This document shows, one piece after another, positions 26,139 through 36,302 of a DNA stretch of 64,000 bases. Source of the DNA: JAHIKV01 sp965195225. Lineage in GTDB: Bacteria; Planctomycetota; Planctomycetia; Pirellulales; Thermoguttaceae. The stretch spans positions 24,869 to 88,868 of the forward strand of contig CBDAFL010000237.1 of the NCBI GenBank assembly GCA_965195225.1. Direction: 5' to 3'. The translations under genes were made by a program, and so were the position numbers. Position 1 is the stretch's first letter, and each line of letters opens with the position of its first letter. The notes beneath the pieces were generated by a model, which saw only the letters and a list, made by a program, of their open reading frames with translations, was not told the DNA's origin and ran no database searches.

Positions 26139-26616
26139 CGGCGTCATCCTCCAACAATTCTTCCGGGGTGCAAATAATCGGCGGCTCGTATCCTGCGTCG
26201 CGAATAGCCGCCTCGATCACCGCCCGCCGGGTGGCGTTGGCAAGGTGGCGGCAATTCCATGTAACCAGGTATTCGATGCCGTTGGTTGCGGCGATGGCGA
26301 GGTGCAGCGCATCGTCGTCGGCCGCTGGGGGTATCGCACCGGAGTCAACCAAGCGCCTGGCCAAGGCCAACGCTTCCTCGGTAGCTTCGAGCAGCAGCAA
26401 TTGGTCGAGCACGTCCAAGCGGTCTCGGGCTGCTTTCTGATCGCCGGCGCTTGCCTCTTGCACGACCAACTCCGATGCCATCACATCAAAGTGATTTCGG
26501 CATGAGCTCCACCAATCACGGGTCACTTGTTGATGGCCGGCCACCACCACGTCCCGACTAGGCCACGCGGTGAGATAACTCACAATCGTCGTTTCAATGT
26601 ATGCCCTGGGCTTCAT
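26128..26616 (-). CDS. PIN-domain protein (VapC-like)
   Basis: 162 residues. YIETTIVSYLTAWPSRDVV is the N-terminus of a PIN subfamily; DDDALHLAIAATNGIEYLVTWN contains the later acidic residues. Predicted Mg-dependent RNase acting as the toxin of a pair with the small gene downstream. The ATG at 26616 lies 7 bases past a perfect TATAAT (complement of 26624-26629) with no ribosome site, so the mRNA may be leaderless. Confidence 0.85.
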   Translation of the reverse strand: MKPRAYIETTIVSYLTAWPSRDVVVAGHQQVTRDWWSSCRNHFDVMASELVVQEASAGDQKAARDRLDVLDQLLLLEATEEALALARRLVDSGAIPPAADDDALHLAIAATNGIEYLVTWNCRHLANATRRAVIEAAIRDAGYEPPIICTPEELLEDDADEG

Positions 26617-26623
26617 AATGGTT

Positions 26624-26629
26624 ATTATA
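26624..26629 (-). promoter_or_regulatory. -10 box of the PIN gene, possible leaderless start
   Basis: TATAAT on the minus strand ends 7 bases before the ATG, which is where transcription would begin. No convincing -35 hexamer is seen upstream. Confidence 0.5.
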
Positions 26630-26666
26630 GCTTGGGGCACTGGTGAAATCCATCCTGACACCCCAA

Positions 26667-27848
26667 TCAGACTTCCTGCTCAACGCCCACCAATTCCCCA
26701 GCAAAAGCGTCTGCCCCCGTCCTTTTGTCACTTCCCTTCGCTTCGCCTTCGTTCCTGGTGCCCAAGGCACCTATTTGTTCTAACTCTTGCAGGAACCGGG
26801 AGAACTTCTTGAGCAAGAGGAGATCGGTGGACTCGATTGGGTCTGGGTCGAAGTGCATTACTTCATTGCGAATTTCGCGGACCTTGTCGAGCCACTCGAT
26901 AAACATCTTGCGATCGATTTCCATATTAAGCTTTGTCCAACTCTCTTTGTTTTGCAGCAACCTAACGTATTCTCCGAACGTTAGGTCCGAAACGTCTTCA
27001 ATCTCTCGCTGCACATCGTTGGAATCCTTCGCCTGCCGGAGTTCAGCCAAGTTAAACGCGTTGCCTATTAGGTAGCGGATATGGTTTTCGATGTCACCAA
27101 GAAGCAGGAAGGGCTCGGATAGTTGCTGAAACTGTGTGCTAATGTCATAGGCCGTCACGATTCCGCAAATCGTCTTGTCTGGTGCGCGCACAAGCACACA
27201 CTCTTGCTCCGAAATTATGCGAATCGCGTCGAAGAGCGAAGCGTCCGGGAGTATTTCGCTGTGTTTGTCCATGCAATCTCGAACATACTCGCAGGTCTGG
27301 CCGACAGCCAGCTTGGCGCCAAGAGATCTCCATGATATCAGCCCCTTGACCTCTTGGTTTGATTGCATGACTGGCAACTGCGAGTAACTGTGGTGTAACA
27401 TGAGCGTAACGGCTTGCTTCGTGGTCGCATCAGGCGGCACAGAGACGGGCGGTGTGTTCGCTGACTTGAGTCGGCTGATACGATGCGCTGGATCCGCGAG
27501 TTGCGCGGCTAAAGGAGCGGACAAAGCCGGCACCTCCTGCGTACTATCTGCGGAATCAGGGGGCTGCGTCGTTGCCGTGGAGTCAACGGTTGCATCCATT
27601 CCGGCTGGTTCAGTCACTGGGTTAGCGGGAACGAACATAAACGGTGAATCAATATACACTCCATCGAAATCCGGGGATGTTGCTAAACCCAAATCCATGA
27701 GCATGCGACGGATATGATTTACGACAAACCAACCCCTTCGTTTGTACCCAAACCAACTGAGGAATTCACGGACGGTCGTCTCTGGTTTCTCGCCTGCGTT
27801 GACCTGGGACTTGATTGCCTTTAATTCTTCCGGAAGCCAGAATGACAT
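26667..27848 (-). CDS. CBS-domain protein with C-terminal Swt1-like HEPN domain
   Basis: 393 residues in three parts. Residues 1-60 (FWLPEELKAIKSQVNAGEKP, TTVREFLSWFGYKRRGWFVV) look like a helical DNA- or protein-binding domain. After a low-complexity linker come two CBS motifs (about 130-245: VSVPPDATTKQAVTLMLHHSYSQLPVM and LPDASLFDAIRIISEQECVLV), which usually bind adenine nucleotides. The end (about 255-365) resembles a Swt1-type HEPN domain with an intact R-N-E-V-M-H (RX4H) RNase motif. The domain order suggests a nucleotide-gated ribonuclease, perhaps for defence or dormancy (inference). The ATG at 27848 has GGAGG six bases upstream. No obvious antitoxin partner. Confidence 0.75.
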   Translation of the reverse strand: MSFWLPEELKAIKSQVNAGEKPETTVREFLSWFGYKRRGWFVVNHIRRMLMDLGLATSPDFDGVYIDSPFMFVPANPVTEPAGMDATVDSTATTQPPDSADSTQEVPALSAPLAAQLADPAHRISRLKSANTPPVSVPPDATTKQAVTLMLHHSYSQLPVMQSNQEVKGLISWRSLGAKLAVGQTCEYVRDCMDKHSEILPDASLFDAIRIISEQECVLVRAPDKTICGIVTAYDISTQFQQLSEPFLLLGDIENHIRYLIGNAFNLAELRQAKDSNDVQREIEDVSDLTFGEYVRLLQNKESWTKLNMEIDRKMFIEWLDKVREIRNEVMHFDPDPIESTDLLLLKKFSRFLQELEQIGALGTRNEGEAKGSDKRTGADAFAGELVGVEQEV

Positions 27849-28022
27849 GCGTTTCCTCCAAAAGGCAAATAAAATGGCGAGGTTGTGCTCTCGGAAAACA
27901 GCCTCGCCCTCTTTTCCCAATCCAAAATATCTTTGGCCCTCCACGGGTAGCTGCGATAGCAGAGCCATCGGGGTCGTCCGGTGGTGAGGCCGCGCTTCGC
28001 TTGATCCACCCTACGCCGCCGC

Positions 28023-28322
28023 CTACCCCTGCTGCCGCGCGTAAAAACAATCCGGGCAGCAGTTGGGCATCCCCGAGCGGATGTTCTCGATCATGTGGTG
28101 CAACCGCTTGCGGCTGCCCACGAACACGGCGACCGATGGATCGCTCTGGGCCATCAGAGTATCAGCGAACCGAAAAGCGTCTTCCAGCGCGAAGTCGTTC
28201 ATGGCGTCGTAGACACAGCCATGCTCCTCGCACTTTTCAAGCAACCCGACTTTCAAGGCGATGTCCATCGCCACCACACGCTTAGCATCCTGCTCCGTCC
28301 CGATTTCTTTCGTCGTATCCAT
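28023..28322 (-). CDS. conserved small protein of unknown function
   Basis: 99 residues; the ATG at 28322 has GGAGG nine bases upstream. The N-terminal half is acidic (EDAFRFADTLMAQSDPSVAVF) and the C-terminus has a cysteine group CCPDCFYARQQ. HGCVYDAMNDF lies in the middle. No family was recognised. It lies upstream of the CBS-HEPN gene on the same strand with a 174-base gap that includes half of a long repeat. Confidence 0.6.
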   Translation of the reverse strand: MDTTKEIGTEQDAKRVVAMDIALKVGLLEKCEEHGCVYDAMNDFALEDAFRFADTLMAQSDPSVAVFVGSRKRLHHMIENIRSGMPNCCPDCFYARQQG

Positions 28323-28598
28323 GATCTTCATCCTCCACGTAAGATAAGGGTGAATCTGAAGTCTGGAAAAAGAATGTCTGACAGGATGTCGATTTTCTCC
28401 TCTGGCTCGGTTTCCTCCTATGATGCGTCGCTACGACACCCCCTGTCCGGCGACTCGTTCTACCCGCTATCATAGCAGAGTCGCCAGGAGAAATCAACTC
28501 CCACTGGGGACTGAGCGTTCCGCTAATTTGTGGGGCGTGGGCGGCCGCTAAACGGATGCGGTATTGGAACCTGCACGATCGCGGGCGACCGTGTTACA

Positions 28599-29873
28599 AT
28601 GCGTTTTATGGTGAATACCACGATTTCTTCCTGTCGACGAGTCTGGATCAACGCCCGGCCGGCGACCATCGACCCCGCCGTGGCCGCCCCATACGGCGAA
28701 CTAGCGGAACACGCCATCGGGGTCCGCGACGGAAAGATCGCGGCAATCGTGCCGATCGGCGAGTTGCCCAAAGACCTCGGCCCCGCGGAAGTAATCGACG
28801 CACGCGGCGCCTGGATCACGCCGGGTCTGGTCGATTGTCACACGCATCTGGTCTACGGCGGCAACCGATCGCGCGAGATCGAACTGCGCCGCTCGGGCGT
28901 ATCCTACGAAGAGATTGCCCGGCAGGGCGGCGGAATCCTTTCGACCGTCCGCGCCACCCGCGCGATGAGCGAGTCGCAATTGCTCGATGCCTCGCTGCCG
29001 CGGCTGACGGCATTGGCCGACGAAGGCATTACGACGGTCGAGATCAAGTCCGGCTACGGACTGACGCCGGCCGACGAGCTGAAAATGCTGCGGGTCGCCC
29101 GACGGATGGCCGAGCATGTGCCGATCAATGTCACAACGACGCTATTGGCCGCGCATGCCCTGCCGCCAGAGTTTCAGGGGCGTACCGATGACTATGTAAC
29201 ACTGGTCTGCGACGAGATCATTCCGGCCGCTGCCGCCGAAGGGTTGGCCGACGCGGTGGACGTGTTCTGCGAGCGGATCGCCTTCTCCCCGGCCCAGTGC
29301 GAGCGGGTTTTCGAGGCCGCCCAGCGTCACGGCTTGCCGATCAAGGGACACGTCGAGCAGCTTTCCAACTTGGGCGGGGCACGGCTGGCCGCCCGATTCG
29401 CCGCGCTGTCGGTCGATCACCTGGAGTATCTGGACCCGGCGGACGTTCAGGCGCTGGCCGACTCCGGCACGACGGCCGTATTGTTGCCCGGCGCGTTTTA
29501 CTTTCTCGGCGAGACGCAAAAGCCGCCGGTGGCCCAGTTGCGTGCGGCCGGCGTGCCGATGGCCGTCTCTACCGACCTGAACCCCGGCACCTCGCCGCTC
29601 TGCTCATTGCGGTTGATGCTCAACATGGCCTGTACGCTGTTCTCTCTGACGCCGGAGGAATCACTCACAGGCGCAACCCGCGCGGCGGCCCAGGCCTTGG
29701 GGCTTGCCGATCGCGTCGGAACGCTGACGGTCGGCAGACAGGCCGATTTCCTCGTCTGGGACATCGATCATCCGTCCGAGTTGGTCTGCGAGTTCGGCGT
29801 CCCCCGACTGCGGCAACGAGTGTTCCGCGGCGAGACCACAGTCCCCTCTCCCGCCGGGAGAGGGCTAGGGTGA
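28599..29873 (+). CDS. hutI: imidazolonepropionase
   Basis: Hydrolyses 4-imidazolone-5-propionate to formiminoglutamate in histidine degradation. 424 residues of the amidohydrolase barrel: metal ligands in DCHTHLVYGG, then RSREIELRRSGVSYEEIA, IKSGYGL, GHVEQLSN, SVDHLEYL and STDLNPGTSPL. ATG codons at 28599 and 28608 are both possible; no strong ribosome site precedes either. The last ten residues (TVPSPAGRGLG) and the stop codon come from a palindromic repeat at 29844-29864 and its tail, so the native C-terminus has been replaced or extended. Confidence 0.94.
   Translation: MRFMVNTTISSCRRVWINARPATIDPAVAAPYGELAEHAIGVRDGKIAAIVPIGELPKDLGPAEVIDARGAWITPGLVDCHTHLVYGGNRSREIELRRSGVSYEEIARQGGGILSTVRATRAMSESQLLDASLPRLTALADEGITTVEIKSGYGLTPADELKMLRVARRMAEHVPINVTTTLLAAHALPPEFQGRTDDYVTLVCDEIIPAAAAEGLADAVDVFCERIAFSPAQCERVFEAAQRHGLPIKGHVEQLSNLGGARLAARFAALSVDHLEYLDPADVQALADSGTTAVLLPGAFYFLGETQKPPVAQLRAAGVPMAVSTDLNPGTSPLCSLRLMLNMACTLFSLTPEESLTGATRAAAQALGLADRVGTLTVGRQADFLVWDIDHPSELVCEFGVPRLRQRVFRGETTVPSPAGRGLG
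29844..29864. repeat. palindrome at the 3' end of hutI
   Basis: Arms CCCTCTCCCG and CGGGAGAGGG around one base, followed by GCTAGGGTGAGGGC. It encodes the final residues of HutI, and the tail supplies its stop codon. Confidence 0.85.
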
Positions 29874-29973
29874 GGGCTTCGCAGCCCCGCGCCGCTTGAC
29901 GCAACGCCTTCGCCGATGTACCCTATATTCAGGTGGTGCGGCCCTCCCGTTCTTCCCGTTGCCGGGTATCGTA

Positions 29974-30324
29974 ATGAAGGCGAACGATTCCAACTCATCC
30001 AACCGAACGCCGGCACCTTGCGTCGTCGAGCTGCGCGAGATGCTTCAGTCGGTGTTGGAAGACAACTTTGTGCGACTCCACCACTTTGGATCACGAGTTG
30101 TCGGCGACGCTTCGAGGGACTCCGATTACGACGTTATGTGCGTGACGCGGCGGCCGCTCAATCGGCAAGAAATGGACGAGGTGTTGGATCGGCGGATCGA
30201 TCTCCACTTGGCCCACGACGTGTTCTTCGATTTGCACTTCTTTTTGGCGGATGAAATCCAGTCGCCGCCGGTGGATTGTCTTCCGTTCCTGGAACACGCC
30301 ATCGGCGAAGGGGTCGTGGTATGA
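29974..30324 (+). CDS. MNT-type minimal nucleotidyltransferase
   Basis: 116 residues with the polymerase-beta-like signature FGSRVVGDASRDSDYDVMCV (G-S-x-D-x-D). In MNT-HEPN modules this protein adenylylates and silences the HEPN toxin. The ATG at 29974 is preferred to the longer frame. It overlaps the HEPN gene by ATGA. Confidence 0.85.
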   Translation: MKANDSNSSNRTPAPCVVELREMLQSVLEDNFVRLHHFGSRVVGDASRDSDYDVMCVTRRPLNRQEMDEVLDRRIDLHLAHDVFFDLHFFLADEIQSPPVDCLPFLEHAIGEGVVV

Positions 30325-30716
30325 CGCCGGAGGACCGCCGTCGGCTGGTCGAAGCATGGCTTGTCAAGGCCGATGAGGCATTGGCCGACGCCGCGATCCT
30401 ACATAACAATCAATCGTTGGCCAGCACGGCGAACCGCTGTTACTACGCGATGTTTTACGCCGCCTCGGCCGTTGCCATCCGGGATGGGCTGGCGTTGCAC
30501 AAGCATCGCGCCGTGATTTCGTACATCCACCGCGAATACGTCAAGACCGGTCGCGTTTCCAAGGAATCCGGCAGGGCCTTGTTGACGGCCTTTGATCGCC
30601 GTACGCAAGCCGATTATCACGTCATGTTCCACTTCAGTCTGGAGGACGTGTCCGAAACGCTTGAACAGGCCCGGCAGTTCATGGCCGAGGTGAAGTCGCT
30701 CCTCCAGCCGACTTGA
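30321..30716 (+). CDS. HEPN-domain protein of MNT-HEPN pair
   Basis: 131 residues of HEPN helices: EAWLVKADEALADAAIL, STANRCYYAMFYAASAVAI and HKHRAVISYIHREYVKTG. Where active HEPN toxins usually read R-x4-6-H (as in RxYYAxFH), this one reads RCYYAMFY, so the RNase histidine appears replaced by tyrosine. It may be the inactive or non-RNase branch of the family that is regulated by the MNT partner. The start ATG at 30321 overlaps the MNT stop. Confidence 0.85.
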   Translation: MTPEDRRRLVEAWLVKADEALADAAILHNNQSLASTANRCYYAMFYAASAVAIRDGLALHKHRAVISYIHREYVKTGRVSKESGRALLTAFDRRTQADYHVMFHFSLEDVSETLEQARQFMAEVKSLLQPT

Positions 30717-30740
30717 CGCGGCCGCGGCACGAGAAAAAGT

Positions 30741-31073
30741 TCAAGCCAGTCCCAGCCACGTGCGCAGCGAAAGTTTAACTCGGTCCGCATCGAGGGCGGA
30801 CAACCTCCCCACCGATTTCAGCACCAAGTTGCCGTGGATCGTGTAGAGACCTCGTTTGACGGCCGATGGCAGATTCAGTCCCGCCGCGCGCCAATCGGCC
30901 AGGACGAACTCGCCGGCAAGCAATCCCTCGACCCTGCTGGTCAACGGCACAATCAAGCAATCCGCGGACGGATGCGGCGCGCCAACCACAATTGCCGGCC
31001 GCACCTTGGCGGCGGTCAGATCCGAGAATGGATAGCGGACGAGGATGACTTCATTTTTCGAGAAGCTGGGCAT
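30741..31073 (-). CDS. MazF/PemK-like endoribonuclease toxin
   Basis: 110 residues: FSKNEVILVRYPFSDLT, VRPAIVVGAP, CLIVPLTSRVEG and GLYTIHGNLVLKSVGRLS are the strands of the CcdB/PemK barrel, which cleaves mRNA. The upstream antitoxin gene overlaps it by 23 bases. ATG at 31073 or 31082. The gene ends 24 bases from the convergent HEPN gene. Confidence 0.88.
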   Translation of the reverse strand: MPSFSKNEVILVRYPFSDLTAAKVRPAIVVGAPHPSADCLIVPLTSRVEGLLAGEFVLADWRAAGLNLPSAVKRGLYTIHGNLVLKSVGRLSALDADRVKLSLRTWLGLA

Positions 31074-31254
31074 AAGCGTCATCCTTGGTGTTGTCCCAGA
31101 CTTCTCCCAAAGACTTTTCGCTCGCTGCCGTCCAGAAAGCGTCGTCGGTGTCGGAAAGCAGCGTCACAAGAACCTTGCAGCCCTCGGGCAATTCCAATCC
31201 CTCGGATACCTCGATTGCACCCCCATGCACCACGCCCCAAACGGTCGGCAACAT
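31051..31254 (-). CDS. probable antitoxin of the MazF-like toxin
   Basis: 67 residues. The N-terminal pattern VWGVVHGGAIEVSEGLELPEGCKVLV is the small beta-barrel of DUF104/AbrB-like antitoxins. The acidic tail (SDTDDAFWTAASEKSLGEVW) would wrap the toxin. It overlaps the MazF-like gene. AAGGGGAA lies about eight bases before the ATG at 31254. Confidence 0.8.
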   Translation of the reverse strand: MLPTVWGVVHGGAIEVSEGLELPEGCKVLVTLLSDTDDAFWTAASEKSLGEVWDNTKDDAYAQLLEK

Positions 31255-31388
31255 AGGTCGCTTCCCCTTGTGAAAAGACTGATTGCAGCGGCACATAGCT
31301 TCTACAACTATAATACCCCAAGTTGTACGCGGCGTAAAGGCGGGCGAGCCGATTTACGGCTGCGCTAACACGCCGTTGAGTATAAGCA

Positions 31389-31419
31389 GAACGGGCCATC
31401 CAAAGCGGATGACCCGTTC
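31389..31419 (-). terminator. hairpin after the PEP-CTERM gene
   Basis: GAACGGGCCATCC (31389-31401) pairs with GGATGACCCGTTC (31407-31419) with one wobble pair, loop AAAGC. There is no T-run on the exit side, so termination is possible but not certain. Confidence 0.45.
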
Positions 31420-31447
31420 GCGTTGCCGCTTGCTTACTTTCGCCGCC

Positions 31448-32188
31448 CTACGCTGCCCGCTTCCGCCGCCGCCAGACGTAGACGAACAGGCTGATGCCGA
31501 AAGCGGTAAAGAGGGCAAAAGTCGAGGGTTCAGGAACCTGGAGATTTAACGTGGCCCAGTCCTCGGGTGTTAATGACTCGCCGGCACCGGACAACAAGTA
31601 GCGGTGTTCCGTGACTCCGTCATAACCGAAGTCAATATGGACCCCAACTGAATCTCCCGGAGTTGCGTCGAGATCGGCAAGAGGGATGCGAAATTCATAG
31701 AATACGTTCTCGCTGCCACTGCTGGCCGAGGCTGCGCCACTGCCAAAACCCACGCTAGTTTCTACTAAATCAGACTCCAGAACATAATAGGCAGTATATC
31801 CAGGGTATCCAGTTGGAGAAGGCCGGCAGTTGCAGACATCGAGGTAAGGCGATGAGAGACTGCCGTTCAACTCGCCGTTGTGGTCGCCGTCAATGCGAAC
31901 GTCCCAGACAACATCCCACCCAGAACCCCACTGGCTATCGACGCCGACGAACAGATAAGTAGCATCGTGCTGTAAATACAGATTGCATCCATGTTGATCT
32001 CCGCCGCCATCGCGTCGATCAAATGTCACACTGTAGGCGGAACTCCATTCGCCCGCGCCTTGTGAGCCATCAATCACGGGACTAGTACTGTAATACCCAG
32101 CATTGAAGGTTTCGCCAAGTGCGAAAGAACCAACGAGAACGCAACCGATTGCCGCCAGACTTCCAATCAAAACATTCAGCCTTTTCAC
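31448..32188 (-). CDS. PEP-CTERM sorted secreted protein
   Basis: 246 residues. A signal peptide (VLIGSLAAIGCVLVGSFALG) is followed by a beta-rich body resembling carbohydrate-binding or DOMON-type domains (YLQHDATYLFVGVDSQ, WDVVWDVRIDGDHNGELNG). The C-terminal sorting tag is VPEPSTFALF, one membrane helix and the basic tail WRRRKRAA. The exosortase system would cleave and anchor it. Start GTG at 32188 is fixed by GGAGG six bases upstream. Confidence 0.9.
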   Translation of the reverse strand: MKRLNVLIGSLAAIGCVLVGSFALGETFNAGYYSTSPVIDGSQGAGEWSSAYSVTFDRRDGGGDQHGCNLYLQHDATYLFVGVDSQWGSGWDVVWDVRIDGDHNGELNGSLSSPYLDVCNCRPSPTGYPGYTAYYVLESDLVETSVGFGSGAASASSGSENVFYEFRIPLADLDATPGDSVGVHIDFGYDGVTEHRYLLSGAGESLTPEDWATLNLQVPEPSTFALFTAFGISLFVYVWRRRKRAA

Positions 32189-32418
32189 CTCACACCTCCA
32201 AAAAAGTTGCGGGCGACTTCGCGCCCTGAATCGAAAAAATAAACAGAGAACATCTCCGCACGTAATATGTGGAACTGGGCGCACAGCACGTGAGCCGAAT
32301 CAAGAATGCGGGCCGGACCGATTCTGGGATTAGCAGAATGTGGGTGCCCGGGCGCTACAGCGGTGCAGGATCGGAATTCCAAAGAAAAAGGAGCACCGAA
32401 CCACCGCCGCTCTTGAGA

Positions 32419-32515
32419 CCCTTGCGAAAGGGTAGTATCGAACAGCATTGGCCGGCGCTCCCTTTCGGGAGCGCGGTCCAAGTGCTGCTTCGATACTTCA
32501 AGGGCCCGAAGGCCC
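32419..32515. other. cluster of hairpins, possible structured RNA or decayed repeat
   Basis: AGTATCGAACAGCA (32434-32447) pairs with TGCTGCTTCGATACT (32483-32497) with one bulge and encloses the perfect hairpin GCGCTCCC/GGGAGCGC. Small hairpins CCCTT-GCGA-AAGGG and GGGCC-CGAA-GGCCC flank it. Confidence 0.5.
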
Positions 32516-32821
32516 AAGTTCGCAATTTCTCAAGAAGCAGAAACTTGACGCTCGCGCGTCGTCCAGATTGTTTTTCGGCGGCCGTTACTGGGCCGCGCGG
32601 CTCATTGGTTCACCTCGTCGTCGTTGCCATCCTCCTACAGTCCCGCAATCGCGCAGTTTAGCGGGACGATAGCCCTTACCCTAGCAGAACAACCGCCAAT
32701 GTCAACAATTTATTCCAGCAAAATTGGCGGGTTTTTTTGGGGGGGCGGAGGGGTGATCGGGACGCTCAACCGCCCGGCGGCCAGGGCGTTGAGTTGCGGC
32801 AGCGGATATTACGCAGTGCAA

Positions 32822-32906
32822 CATAAAGCCGCGACCGGTGGTCGCGCCCAAGTGGTTGCCCCCTCTTGGTTGTGACGTGGGCGCGACCAACGGTCGCGGC
32901 TTTATG
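32822..32906. repeat. long hairpin element (29-base arms) upstream of hutU
   Basis: Arms 32822-32850 and 32878-32906 (CATAAAGCCGCGACCG at the outer end) pair with one mismatch. Part of the same sequence recurs just after nrfA (47744-47770). Confidence 0.9.
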
Positions 32907-32966
32907 ACATAGGCAGCTTTTCGTATAATCGTGAATTCAAATCCCATGCAAAATGCGAGTTTTCCC

Positions 32967-34637
<1,671 letters not shown>

Positions 34638-34656
34638 AGAAATCGTTGAAACATCC

Positions 34657-34718
34657 GTTTAGCGGCCGTCGGCACGACGGCCACGCGGAACAAGCCGCCG
34701 TGCCGGCGGCTGCTAAAC
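34657..34718. repeat. palindromic element between hutU and hutH
   Basis: Arms 34657-34681 (GTTTAGCGGCCGTCGGCACG...) and 34694-34718 (...GGCGGCTGCTAAAC) pair over 25 bases with three wobble-type mismatches. Copies or half copies lie at 54290-54356, 48967 and 28545. Confidence 0.85.
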
Positions 34719-34729
34719 AAAACACGGCG

Positions 34730-36277
34730 ATGGATATTGAAATGAAACTTATATTGACTCCCGGAAAACTCACCCTTGCCGAGCTGCGCCGCATTTGGCG
34801 CGAGGCGGTGAAAATTGAACTCGACCCGGAATGTTACGCCGCTATCGACGCGGCGGCGGAGACCGTGGCACGGGTTATCGCCGAAGGGCGGACCGTCTAC
34901 GGTGTGAACACCGGGTTCGGCCTGCTGGCCCAAAAACGCATCTCGCCGGAAGAATTAGAGCTGTTGCAGCGGAGCATTGTACTATCGCACGCCGCCGGGG
35001 TCGGATCGCCGATGAGCGAGGCCCAGACGCGGCTGTTGATGACGCTGAAGATCAACAGCCTGGCGCTGGGCCGTTCGGGCGTCCGACGCACGGTGATCGA
35101 CGCCCTGGTGCTCCTGCTCAAAGCGGAAGTCTATCCATGCATCCCGCAAAAAGGTTCCTGCGGGGCCTCCGGCGACCTGGCCCCGCTGGCCCACATGTCG
35201 CTGGTGCTGCTGGGCGAGGGCGAGGCCGTACATCGTGGGCGGCGAATATCCGGGGCCGAGGGACTGAAAATCGCCGGTCTCGAACCGATCGCGCTCGCCC
35301 CGAAGGAAGGACTCGCGCTGCTGAACGGCACGCAGGCATCGACCGCGCTGGCGCTCGAGGGGCTGTTCCGGGCCGAGGACTTGTTCGCCGCGGCGGTGAC
35401 GGCCGGGGCCACGTCAATTGAGGCCGCGCAGGGAAGCCGCGTACCTTTCGATGCCCGGCTGCACGAAGCCCGTGGCCAGACCGGGCAAATCGACGCGGCC
35501 GCCGCATATCGCCATTTGCTGGACAAACAGAGCGAGATCGGCCAGTCGCACACCCACTGCGAAAAGGTGCAAGACCCGTATTCCTTGCGATGCCAGCCGC
35601 AGGTGATGGGCGCGTGTCTGACGCAAATCCGCCAGGCCGCTCAGGTGCTGGCCGTCGAGGCGAACGCCGTTTCGGACAACCCGGTCGTCTTCGCCGAGGA
35701 CAACGAAATCCTCTCGGGCGGCAACTTTCACGCCGAGCCGGTGGCGATGGCCGCCGACAATCTGGCGCTGGCCATCGCCGAGATCGGGGCGCTTTCGGAG
35801 CGGCGGATCGCGCTGCTGATCGACGCGAACCTGTCGAAGCTGCCGCCGTTTCTGGTCGAGAACGGTGGGCTGAACTCCGGCTTCATGATCGCGCAGGTGA
35901 CCGCGGCGGCGTTGGCCAGCGAGAACAAGACGCTTGCCCATCCGGCGTCGGTAGACAGCATGCCCACCTCGGCGAACCAGGAGGACCACGTTTCGATGTC
36001 CGCCTTCGCCGCGCGGCGATTGGGCGAGATGGCCTCGAACACCGCCGGCATCGTGGCCGTCGAGTTGCTGGCCGCCGCGCAAGGGTTGGATTTCCGCGCC
36101 CCGCTGAAAACGTCTCCTCGCTTGGAGGAGGCCAAGGCGTTGCTGCGGAGCAAAGTCCCGTTTTACGACCGCGACCGCTGGTTTTCGCCCGACATCGAAG
36201 CGGCGCAAGACCTGATCGATAGTTCCGCCTACGCCGGATTTTTGTCGCCAGGCACCCTGCCGTCGCTCGGCCGATGA
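34730..36277 (+). CDS. hutH: histidine ammonia-lyase
   Basis: Removes ammonia from histidine to give urocanate. 515 residues. The MIO cofactor triad ASG lies in GSCGASGDLAPLAHMSL (about residues 142-158). Other motifs: VYGVNTGFGLLA, LLNGTQAST, VQDPYSLRCQPQVMG, SDNPVVF and NQEDHVSM. The open frame begins at 34646 but that part is repeat sequence; ATG 34730 or 34742 is the likely start. Last gene of the hutUH pair. Confidence 0.97.
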   Translation: MDIEMKLILTPGKLTLAELRRIWREAVKIELDPECYAAIDAAAETVARVIAEGRTVYGVNTGFGLLAQKRISPEELELLQRSIVLSHAAGVGSPMSEAQTRLLMTLKINSLALGRSGVRRTVIDALVLLLKAEVYPCIPQKGSCGASGDLAPLAHMSLVLLGEGEAVHRGRRISGAEGLKIAGLEPIALAPKEGLALLNGTQASTALALEGLFRAEDLFAAAVTAGATSIEAAQGSRVPFDARLHEARGQTGQIDAAAAYRHLLDKQSEIGQSHTHCEKVQDPYSLRCQPQVMGACLTQIRQAAQVLAVEANAVSDNPVVFAEDNEILSGGNFHAEPVAMAADNLALAIAEIGALSERRIALLIDANLSKLPPFLVENGGLNSGFMIAQVTAAALASENKTLAHPASVDSMPTSANQEDHVSMSAFAARRLGEMASNTAGIVAVELLAAAQGLDFRAPLKTSPRLEEAKALLRSKVPFYDRDRWFSPDIEAAQDLIDSSAYAGFLSPGTLPSLGR

Positions 36278-36281
36278 TGCG

Positions 36282-36302
36282 GGACAGGTTGACAACCTGT
36301 CC
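36282..36302. repeat. palindromic element between hutH and ugd
   Basis: GGACAGGTTG and CAACCTGTCC pair around one base. This is the same palindrome as in nadC. Its right edge supplies the TAG stop codon of the convergent ugd gene. Confidence 0.9.

Larger units (their letters stand above)
32189..32966. other. 778-base gene-free stretch with structured segments
   Basis: No convincing gene is present. It holds a run of three hairpins at 32419-32515, the long repeat at 32822-32906 and AT-richer sequence before hutU. The promoter of the PEP-CTERM gene must lie at its left end. Confidence 0.6.
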
